64,000 bases of DNA from assembly GCA_026315105.1 (NCBI GenBank), contig CM048751.1:341914649-341978648 (forward strand), read 5' to 3'. Source of the stretch: Locusta migratoria (taxonomy: Eukaryota; Arthropoda; Insecta; Orthoptera; Acrididae). Of the stretch, positions 50,801-62,600 are shown one piece after another. Position numbers and translations under genes: made by a program. Numbering within the stretch: the stretch's first letter is position 1; every line of letters begins with the position of its first letter. Below the pieces are notes generated by a model that worked only from the letters and a program-made list of their open reading frames with translations, searched no databases and was not told the origin of the DNA.

Positions 50801-53800
50801 TTTCTATGTGACTGAGGCTTTTGGAGGAAAGGTTCACGAGTGATCTGATTAGATTATTTCTTGTTCCAGAGATCATATATACGACATTTCGTAATGATGT
50901 GGAACATGTCAGTTTAGTAAATGTTGTCGACACTTGACAATCAATATTTTAAGGATTTTTATTACTTTTTAAATTTTTTTTAAAATTATTTTTTGGTTTT
51001 ATCTAAAAATTCAACTACATTGTAGAAGGAGTTGCTATTCAGAAATTCCTATAATTTCTTTTTAAATACTAGTTGGCTATCTGTCAGACTTTTGATGCTA
51101 CTTGGTAAGTGGCTAAAAACTTCTGTGGCGGCATAATTCACTCCTTTCTGAGCCAAAGTTAGATTTAACCTTGAATAGTGAATATCATCCTTTCTCCTAG
51201 TGTTGTAGCTATTACTTTTGAATTGGGTCGAATTGCTAATAAATTTTCTGAGTTAATATATATAATGTGAAGCTACAGTGAAGATCCCTAGATCGCTAAA
51301 TAAATGTCTGCAGGGTACTCTTGAGTGGGCTCCAGTAGTTTTTCTGTTACACGCTTTTGTGCAATGACTATTTTTTACTCAATGTTGAATTTCTTCAGAA
51401 CGTGATCCCAAATGAAAGCAGTGAATGAAAACAGGCATAGTAAGCTAATTTACCGAGATGTATATCACCAACTTTTGCGATAACTCTGATAGCGTAAGTA
51501 TAAGTAGCTGAAAACGTTTCAGGAGATCTTCATTATGTTCCTTCCTATTCAGTCCCTCATCAATGCAAACACCTAAAAGGAAAAATATATGTAAAAAATA
51601 GATGAAGTCCACTTACCAGGCGATTTTTTACGTATATTTTCCCTGTTAGGAATTTTTCCTCTATAATATTCAAACACCTAAAAATTTTGATTATTCTACC
51701 TTAGCTACAGATTTCTATTCGAAGTCTAAATTTATTAATGCTGTCATGCTATTTACTGTATGAAACTGTATATACTGAGTTTTATCAAAGTTTAATGAGA
51801 GTCCATTTGTAGAGAACCACTTAATAACTTAATGAAAATATCATTTACCATTTCATCAGATAATTCCTGTTTGTCAGGTGTGATAGCTATACTTTTATCA
51901 TCAGCGAAAAGTACTAGCTTAACATCTTCGTGAATGTAGAATGGCAAGTCAATATTAAAGATCGAACCTTGTGGGACCACATTTTTGATAACTCCCCAGT
52001 TAGAGGAATTAACAGTTTCCTCTATACCATGTGAACTGCTTATTTCAACTTTCTGCACTCTTCCAGTTAAGTATGATTTAAACTATTTGTGCACTGTCCC
52101 ACTCGTACCACAATTCTTAACCTTATCTAGAAGAATCCCATGATTTAAACAATCAAAAGCCTTTGAGAAGTCACAAAAAATCCCAACTGGTGATGTCCGG
52201 TTATTCAAACCATTTAATATTTCATCAGTGAAGGTATATATAGCATTTTCAGTTGAATAGCTTTTTTGAAAACCAAACAGATATTTTGTTAGAACTTTAT
52301 TTTTACTGATATGTGAAGCAACTTGAGAATACATAACATTTTCAAAAAGTTTGGATAAAGCTGTCAGAAGTGAGATGGGGCAGTAGTTGTTGACATCAGA
52401 CATATCCCCTTTTTTTATACAAAGAAGGATAGCATATTTCAGTCTATCCGGGGAAGTACCCCGCCTTAGAGCTATTACAAATATGACAGAATCCTACTTA
52501 ACTCCTGGAAACAAGTTTTTAATACCCTGCTGGAAATGCCATTATTCCATATGTCTGTTTACTCTAGAGAGGGTTTATTATTTTACTAATTTCTGAAGGA
52601 GAGGTGGGTGGAATTTCAATTTTATCAAATTTTGTCGGTACGGCTCTTCCATCAATTGCCTTGCTCCTAATAAACCTTTAGTCCCTATTTTCTCTACAAC
52701 ATTTAAAAAGTAATCATGAAAACATTTTTAAACTTCTGACTTTATTAACAGAAAGTTTTCATTTGTTTTAATGGTAATACCCTCTTCCCCTGTTCTCGGT
52801 TGCCCTATCTCCCTCTTAATAAAATTAAAACAATTTGGAATATTATTAGAGGAGCTAATCTCAGACATGGTGCACATGCTTCTTGATTTTTTAATAACTT
52901 TTCTTAATGTAGCACAGTAGTTTTTATAATATTTTATTGTTTCTGGGTTATTAGTCTTTCTTGCAGACAGAGAGTTCTGTTTTTTCGGTTACAAGATATT
53001 TTTATTCCTTTATTAAGCCATGGTTTTTTGCATGGTTTCTTACAATTAAATTTTACTAATTTCTTGGGGAAACAGTTATCAAATACCCTTACAAATGTAT
53101 CATGAAATAAGTTGTATTTTGAATTAACATCATGCTCCTTATAAACCTCATCCCAGTCTAACTGCTGTACACTTACTTTGAAATTTCTAGTTTTTAAGTC
53201 ATTAATCGAGCGCACAATTCTGGAGGACTGCTTCGAATTACTGAACAGAGCTATGTCATATACTGTTACTAGCTGTGCACCATGATCAGAAAGACCATTC
53301 TCAACGAGACAAGCATTTATGTTGTTAAACTTACCTTTGGCTATAAAAAAGTGATCTTATCAATGTACTGCTGTCCTTTACTAGCCGAGTAGGAAAATCA
53401 ATAACGGATGTCAGATTGAATAAGCCAAGTAAGACTTCCAGGTTTTTCTTCCTATTACACTCTTTCAGTAAATCTACATTGAAACCACCACAAATAATAA
53501 TTTGCTTCCGCCTATCTGACAGATGAACTTAACATACATGCAGCACTAACTGCCTCTCAAGCAGAGTGCTCTGCTATTTATACACAGACAGAATGTGCCA
53601 GAAATTACAAGAACAGTTAACATAAGAAACAAGTAGAATTTACAAGTGAACATAAGAAGGATATAGAACATTCTAGTATTGTTAATTACAAAGAAATAAA
53701 TTTTTTGCCTGTGGGCGGGCTTGAACCGGCGACCTTCAGCACTGCAGACTGTGATGCTATCCCCCTGCGCCACACCGGCACTTGTTTTAAGTGGTGTCTC

Positions 53801-55773
53801 GCAGCAATATATGGCAACACCTCTTATTATCTCTACTTACATTTGAAGCTAATTTATATCTAATGACATTCACATTTTCCATACTGGTGACAATGTCATG
53901 CGCCGACAGGCATAGTGTATCTATTACATATTCAGTTTCTGTATTATCTAAACAAACCAAAAGCTTATCTATTTTATTCTTTGGACCCCCAATACTCTGG
54001 TGAAAATGCTAACATTATTTTTTACTTTACTTTTCTGAGAAACATTTGATTTTTCAACATTTTTAGCACCTGCCTGCCTGAGCTCACTGGACACTGATCT
54101 TACCCTAAAAAGGAAGTACTTCCATGAATTGCAGTGTCCCCCCTATCAACCCAGCTAGTTTCCCTTTCCTATTGAGATGCAGGCCATGCCTAGTGAAATC
54201 CCACCTATCAATAGCATCAACAGGAACCAAACCTATGTCCGACAGAGCAGCCACCCTAAGCAGTTTATCAATCTCCATATTGACCCTCCTGACAGCGGTT
54301 CAATTGGGGTCGATCATACCACATGATAGCAGGCAACATTCCAACATTTGTCTGGGTCATTGCAGAAGCTATTTTATTCAAGTCACACTCAACACTGTAG
54401 CCCTGATCCCTATCAATGCCGTTTCCCACTCAACCCACTATCACAACATGTTCCTCTTGTTAAACCCTTACACAAGGAACCTATTATCCTCTACCACCTG
54501 GCGAAGACTTGCACTGAGCTTGAAAAAGTTTGTGACCTAGCACCTTTCACCTAGTTTTTCCCACAATCTGGCCTACATCTCTTCCTTGGCTACTTAACAA
54601 CAGAACTTTCCTCCCACTATCTACTTAGACAAAGTCTGTTGTTTCCTAACTGCACCTACTTCTAAAGGAGCCTCTTCCTCACTTAACTGTGATAGCAAGG
54701 CAAATCTGTTGGTTGTGCCAATTGTGAAGCTGTCATGAACTATACTGTGTGTAGCCCCTGTTTCCTGATACCGCTTCCCACCCCTGCTCGCCCTTCTCCC
54801 TCTTAACCTCGTAAGTTCCTCCCTCGCACTATTCAGTTCAGCCTGAAGGTATCTAATCTTCCCTTCCTGTTCAACTATTTTTCTGTACATTGAACACACT
54901 TTGCAAAACAAAGGAGGAGACTCGTTTGCTTCCCTCTTTTCCAAACTGCTACATCCCCCCCCCCCCCCCCCAATGAAACCACTTGTCGCAACAGCTGCAT
55001 TGAAGCCCAAAACGAACAAACCAATTGCAGCTCAAAGACATTGCATTCACAATTGTTACTTACATGATATTGACAATATATAGTAACTACAAATATTTAC
55101 TAGATTTGTTTAGGATACTAAAATACGTGTAAGCTGTTAGTAAATGCACTTAAAATTGAGGAATAACGCTAAATCTGAACATTCGCAAATTAGGCATATG
55201 AATATACACAAAACAACTTTTCGCGATTACTGAGGTATGCGCGAAAAAAGAAAAGAAACTTTAATGGTGGGCTTGAAGAGTACACTAATAAAGGTATTCA
55301 ATTAGTTAACTGTGTTAAATGCACTTAAATTGCAGAGAAACACTAAATATGCACACACTGAATTTAGGCCTAACAAGGACGTATGTAAACCAACCAAACT
55401 TTTAGCGATTACTGGATCAATATGCGAATGAAAGAAAAACCTTTAATAGTAAGCTTTAAGAGCACACAAATGTTTTTAGCTACTTATAGTGTTAAACCAT
55501 GTTTTATTTCTACCTAAATTACTTATCTTTTCCAATCACACTGACACCACATGTCTGTTTATGTTGTTGCCTATGTGTGGTGGTGTGGAGGGAGTTCCTG
55601 AGGGTGTGGTAAGTGTGAAAGGTCTAAGTAGCATTTGTTGGCTACGGGGGGTTGTGGGGGTATGTTTGGTGTCTCTTGTGGGTGTGGATATTGGTAACAG
55701 AAGGTGGGAGTAGAAGGTGGAAACAGAGTTTATTATGTGGTTGTGAGCATGTTGCTCTGTACTTTGAGGGCAA

Positions 55774-55828
<55 letters not shown>

Positions 55829-56654
55829 GGACTCAACTACGAGGCTATCAGTCCCTAAACTTACAAACTACTTATGAACTACTTACAAACTAGGACGGCA
55901 CAAATATCCATGCCCGAGGGGGGATTCGAACCCCCGACCGTAGTGGCCGTGCAGACCGTAGCTGGAGCGCCTTAGTCTCCTCGGCCACCGCGGCCGGCGG
56001 CAAAGTTATCAATCTGGGATATAGAATGCAGGTATTTGTGGTTAGAGAACAAGAGAATTATTTGGATGGAGGTTAGGTGCTGCAAGGTTGTTTAGGCCTG
56101 GTTTTCATGGTTTTGTAGAATTACGTTCCGGGTGGGGGGTGGCGGCTATGGACTGAGAATCTGACCTGGTGGAGGTCATTATAGCGGTAGTGATTGCACC
56201 TAAAGACGGGTAATTTGCTGGTTAAGCTATTTGAGGGGGGATACCATGAGCTAGGTAATAATGTATAAATAGTATGTGGGAGTAGGTTCAGGTTAGGGAT
56301 ATGGAAAATGTTCTGTATTGGCGCAGGTAGAAGGGGCAAGGATCCGTGATGGGGTATCAAAAAATAGGTAAAAATCACACAACACAGAAATTAAAAAAAT
56401 AAAATAAAAAAATCACAATTAAGCCTCTACATTAGTGTAGAGATTAATTAAAACAAAAACTGAGAAAAATCACATAATATGTGTGACAACGTGTAGGAAT
56501 GCGTGAAAACCCCATGGCAAAGAGTTAAAAATTAGTGGTAATGTTGGAAAACACATAGGAAAGTGAAAGAAACTCGTGGGAATGTTGGAAAATTCAAGTA
56601 GGAATGTGTAAAAAGGTTAAGAATGTGTGAATTACATTGAAGAGAGCAGGATAC

Positions 56655-56698
<44 letters not shown>

Positions 56699-59600
56699 AA
56701 TGGATAAAAATCTAGAAAGTGGGGGCTAGTGCCAGAACATTTCTTATGATCAAGTACTACCCAGGACTGTAGTATTTATCCACATTCTCCACCAGGCTTT
56801 CGGCTACGTTCCATCCTGCCCTCAAATGAGAAATAGCCTACCCAATATCCTCCCCAACTCTTCTACATCGGTATTCCACTGCCCACCAAACCTAAGTAAT
56901 ACACTTGTCCATCCCTACTCTCAACCGCTTGCCCCATGGCTCTTATACCCCACAACTGACCTATATGCAAACCCTGTCCTCTCCTCCTCCTCCACCACAA
57001 CAGTATGTTCCCCATCAAGCCTTACGTCATCTGGAAACCATGCTCCCTATCTAATGGTTCCTACCCCTTAACATGTTTCAAACTAACCAGACTACCTTGT
57101 GCCACTTTCCATATCCCTTTGTCAAATAGATATCTCCCTCACTGATCGATTATTGATCACCCAACAAACATTGTTGCACTGTTCACAAGTATTTATGTTT
57201 ATTACACTGCCACTGAAATTTTTCATAAACACAAATCTATTACTATTTCAGTTTATAAACCCTTTTACAAATAACACTTTATTCAACCAATTACTCATCA
57301 TATATCCCAACCCTATACCACAGTACCTGCAGTCTTTCCCCAAACTTGCATTCACCATAGGCAAACGGCAATCCCACATTTTTTCCCTCTAGTCCAGTTT
57401 GATATTTGGAATAATCCACCAAAGAATTCCCTTTAAAAGTTCCCATACCTGGGTGTAATCCTTGCCACCAGTCTCTCCTTGAATTACAGACTCACCAATC
57501 CTTAGCTCTCACCTGCCTTGTCCTCCAACAGTATGTTATTTATTATAGTCACCACTCCCATCAGCCACCCCATCCCCCCATTCTCTCTCTTTAAATTCCT
57601 TTCCCACTTGGCACCTGGCTCAATCAACAAACACTGAAACATACCTGTAGTTCAAGTCAACTTTAACTGTATGCCACACAGCATCTCAAAAAACTATCCC
57701 ATTTACTGGTCATCACCTCAGAAGCAGTGTCCCTCTTCCCATCATCTACAACCACCCCCCCCCCCAAAGTCATAGGCAACCAGCCAAGCCTAGTTTCCCT
57801 AATGAATTTTCCAATTCCAGCACATACCCCACCCAGAACTTTCCACAACAACCACCACTTAACACCAATTCCAATTCAGTCCTTCACCTCTCACTCCAAT
57901 CCCTCTCTATGCCAGAGTTATCTGTCTAGTTCGAAGGCTTAACCCTCAGTCCCACACCGTAATTTAACCACACTGCCATGGTATAAGATCTCTCAACAAT
58001 AACCTCAACTGGAGGTACCACTTCTTCATCCAGTCAAAACCCCCGGGCAACAGAGCCATTGTTGAACCCAGCTTTCTGTTGTGGCATCACTATTCACCAC
58101 AATACTGGCAGTCTACACAATTCACTGCGCAACTACAAGAAGAGGCAATAAGACACTTTTTCATACTTCAGCCATTGGGGCGCACGCAGTCTCAGTACCT
58201 CTTTGCTTGCTTTGCGCACTGGTCAATAGGAAGAAAGGGGCTCACCAACACAGGCCGGCAAACCACAGCAACGGAGGATAGTATGGGACAGTTCCAGCCA
58301 GTAAAAAGTTCTAGAGTTACAATCCAGGAGTTCCATAGACTATTGACAACACAGTCTTCACTACAAGCCTAAACAGCATTCCATTGACAGGACTAAGTGA
58401 TACATTGGAGCACTGTATTAGACAGAAGTTTGTACCACACAAGCACATCAAAGTTAAGTATTTATTTCATGTTATCAATAAAAGTTCTTTTGAACTAACG
58501 ATACTTTCAGTTGCAGACCCATGTCCACATCCTTGCTAGCCGCAGTCCCCCTCCTGAACCTACATCATACCAGAGGCACAAAACCTTTAGAAATTCTAAC
58601 CATCCTCACAAAGGAATCTTCTTGCTTAAAACCATCCCTTGCAGGCTTTTCAGGAATGCCTCACAACTACATCTAAATACATACTCCGCAATCCACCCAA
58701 AGGTGTGTGGCAGAGTGTACTCAGTATCACTACTAGTTACTTGCTTTCCTGCTCCACTCCCATAGAGAACTATGGGAAAAGGAATGCATGTATGCATCTG
58801 TACGAGCCCAATATCTCTAACCTTATCTGTGGTCTTTAGGCAAAATGTACGTTTTACAGTCCGCCCCAAATTCCAACCCTCTGAATTTCTTTGACAGTGT
58901 TTCTAAAAAAAAAAAAAAAAAAAAAAAGGAATCACAAACTCCCCTTCTGTCTAGCGACTCCCATTCGAGTTCCTGGAGCATTTTTGTAACTATCACCTAG
59001 TCGCCTGCTTCTGAAAAGTCCTCCTTTAAACTGATCTGGTGGGCACACCACACACTTGAGCAATACTCAAGATGTGGTCATGCAAGTGTTTTCTATGCTG
59101 TCTCTTTTACAGACAAATCACATCTTCCCAAAATTCTCCCAATAAACAAGTTTACCATTCGCCTTCCCCACAAATGTCCTTATATGTTTGTTCCATTTCT
59201 TATCACTGTGCAGCGCTATGTCTAGATATTTGACACAACTCGAGCAGCACACTACAAATATTGTATTTGAACATGACATGATTGAAGACAACCTTTCCAT
59301 GGTTTGGCATGTCTATTGTGTCACTGGGAAGAAAGATGGTGAAATTTGGTGCCTTGTGACACCATTAACTCACCTTAAAGCTTACATGAAATTCTGAGTT
59401 CTGGCCCTTTTATCGAAATCGCCAATGTGTCGATATTTCACGTGTTGACGAGCTAGTGAGTTACGTTTCTCCAAGTCATCTTTATCACGTTTTTCTTCAT
59501 TTAGAGCTAGCTGCCATTCCTAACACTACCTAGAAATTTAGTCAAAGTCCTCCTGCATCCTACTAGTCATTCAAAGATGACACCTTACTCTACAGCATCA

Positions 59601-62600
59601 TTAGTGAACAGCCAGAGATTGCAACTCACTATGTCAGATCATTTATATAATGTGATGCAACGAAAAAAAAATTTTTTTTATTCTCTAAAATGTCCCTTCA
59701 ATGCAATCATAATGTGCAATAAACATTAAAAGAACAGTTGCTAATTATTTAACTTGTGCTTCAAATCTGTACACTGCTGATTTAACAGATCATCAGTAAT
59801 CGGCACTGCCAATCTTCCTAAGGTTCACACCAGTGGATGAAACCTCAGTCATTCCATTAAACATGCACATATTGGGGATACATCTGATTTACAGATTTTT
59901 ATGAAATTTAGCAATTATTACCCGCATTTAAGGAACCTCCTATCTCAGACATTGTGCCGTCAAGGGGCATAGAGCTCATCCACCAATTTTTGGGATTTTT
60001 TTTTAAGAGCATGCCATAATGGGCGATCCCCTGACTCCTGTACCAAACAAATTCAGTCAAATGGTTGTTCTCATTTGAAAGGTAACAACTAGTTTGTAGT
60101 AGAAAATAGTAATATGTTGCAGTGGTTCGTGGCTCTGAAGTGATACACATACAAATTTCTAGACCCTACTAAATATTTGCAAATTTTCAGTGTCCTTCCG
60201 TCTCATTTCTGAATGACAGTACTGGAATGCTATTTGATGTGTATATAAAAAGGCACCTAGATTGAATTCACTGAGCAAATTTGGTTGTGTTAATTGCATG
60301 AACACACAGACATTTCAGCTTTTTAAAATTCTGCTGGAGTGGTCAGAGGTGGTGGTGCTGTGTATTAGAGTTGTGTCCGAGTGATTATATGAATGTTTTC
60401 CTTTCTGATGAAGGCCGTGGTCAAAAATTCAAGTTGTGTGAGGGTGATCATCTATTTTATGTGCCTGTCTGAGCTCAGCAATAGTCTTTATGGTGAGTTA
60501 TGTACATGTTTTTGACTTGCCCACCTATGTATAGGGTTAAGGCAAACATTGTACTGATGCCATGATGTGTATCAAACTGGTAGTTTTAATTTTCTATTTT
60601 GCCACATTTTCACTCTATTTAGACACTGGGATTATTTACATACCATTTCTCTCTGTCTGGCATGACTTCTCTTACCTCCCCCTCACGCCTCCCCCCCACA
60701 GTTCACATAGACTCCATATCTAGAAGATTCAAACTTAACTGTGAAACCCTTTTACGTAAATACCTCTTGACAAGTATGAATATTGTAAAAGGCATCTAAT
60801 AGTTTTAGAAATTTAGGGAAAAAGGAGCAAAGCACACATCTATTTTACCCAAATTTTAAAGAGCCTTATCTGATAAAATTACTATGTATTTAGACATACC
60901 TCTGGTTCTGAAGAAAGAAGGGTCACCAGAGGAGGAGCTAGCTTCTTAGTGAGTGTGGACACAAAATCAGAATCTGATGGCAACATCTCCATAAATTTCA
61001 TTAAAACCTTCACTGCAGACAAGACAACAGCAGCATTTGCATGCGCTAAACGAGGAGTGATCCGTTCACAGATGCTGCAAAGTTAAAATGCAATTATTTA
61101 ATTATGTCCAGATATATAAACAACTTACAAATAAACAGATTTATCAGCACATAAATACAAAGAAAATACCAAGGCGTTTCAAAAAAAACTTTTTTGCTAA
61201 GCATATATTTTCACTTGCAAAGCAAAGATGATGATGAACTTCACTAGCTTTTTCCAATACACTTCTAGGAATACTGCTCTAACTTTTATAATCCATAATG
61301 AACGAAAAGTAAATATTCATTTTGGTTTGCCCACAACCAAGAATACACTGCTTCTATAACATAACTTTTTCTTGATTATGTCCAAACATGTAATACGAAG
61401 GAGCAAGATAAGGGCTGTAGGAGGGGATGCAAGAAGACCTTAAATCCCTAATCTTTGAATGATGGCAAGACTAAGCAGCAGTGTGGGGGTATGCGTTGTC
61501 ACAAAGGATAAAAGTGTTTCTGGACTGAAATCTTAGGTAACGGACTGGTATTGCTGGCATTAGTTCATTCTCTGTGTTGCTCAGGGCATTTTTCACTTTC
61601 ACCTCTTTGCTACAGCTCTCCAAATCAGCTCATTCAAATCCAAGAGGAGGAGGAGGAGGAGGAGGAGGAGGAGGAGGAGGAGAACCTTTTCGGCAAATGG
61701 GTGAGACCAATTTCTTCTTGGCTGGAGAAGATGTGTGTCGCCATTCTTAAGATAGTCTTTTGCCTTCTGGTTCATAGTGGTGCACCCAGGTTTTGTCTCT
61801 TGTGCAATAACTGTCAGGGAAGTTTCCTTCCACACCATATTGCTCCACAAATAATGTGGCAGCATCAACAAATGTCATACTGTGTTCACCAGTTAGCATA
61901 CTAAGCACTTTTTTCCGCACAAAAATCCAAAGTACAGGGCTAATAATGTTGCTTAGAGCTACAAACATCACTTTCAATCAATTCCTGCCATATTTCAGGT
62001 CTTGCGGACCACAGGTTGGGCACTGCTGCTACAGGGGAATGGGGGTTGGATGAATTAAGTTAGAGGGTGGGACAGGGGCATATCTTAGATCTAGGCTAAA
62101 AGATTACGGGACACAGTTACAACACACTTTTCTTTTTCTGATGAAGGCTATGGCTGAAAATTTAAGTTGTGTGACTGATTGTATATTTTTCGTGCCTGTC
62201 AGCAGCTAAGCGAGCCTATTTATAGTGAGTTATTTATCCTCTATTGTTGACATTCCAAAAATTTTCCACTGTTTGTTTTTATTACTTTAATTTCATTATC
62301 AGTAGACACCCTGCTTTAACACACACACCCCCTGGCAACCCATCCTACAAGAAAGGCACAGTACTAGAAAATACTTCTCCAAAATTGTTAGCTTCACTTT
62401 TAATTTAGATTAGAAGAATTATTAAGTAGTTAAAATGAGACTGCATTTTCCTGAAAATCAGATAAGTTTTATGTTATATCAATAAAATTACTATTTACCC
62501 TGTATTTTGAACCTCATTAACTTTGGACTGTTTTCAAACAACAATGGGAGTTAACACACCATGAAACCTTAACATTTTGACAAATTTCCACAATAAGATG

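Larger units (their letters stand above)
50850..55080 (-). mobile_element. CR1-like LINE, old, with SINE insertion
   Basis: Reading minus: an ORF1 with a coiled coil and a C-terminal esterase-like DFTRHGLHLNRKGK (~54190). Then an AP endonuclease (IICGGFNVDLL ~53475; FPTRL), a linker (LNKGIKISCNRKNRTLC ~53010) and the RT (NNYCPISLLTALSKLFENVM; DFSKAFDCLNHGILLDKVKN; LVLFADDKSIAI at 51910). The 3' end is GACATGTTCCACATCATTAC. Numerous stops and shifts make it inactive. The coiled-coil plus esterase-type ORF1 is the reason for a CR1-like call. Confidence 0.75.

Noticed and set aside
53700..53790. tRNA-Cys gene
   Set aside because: The T stem and acceptor do not pair and it is embedded in a dead LINE; treated as tRNA-derived repeat.
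54621..55019. Host coiled-coil gene
   Set aside because: Its position upstream of an esterase-like and EN-RT series in the same direction, and its frame breaks, fit LINE ORF1 better.
58077..58510. Solo LTR
   Set aside because: Has TG start and a polyadenylation signal but no target duplication, partner copy or clear CA end was found.
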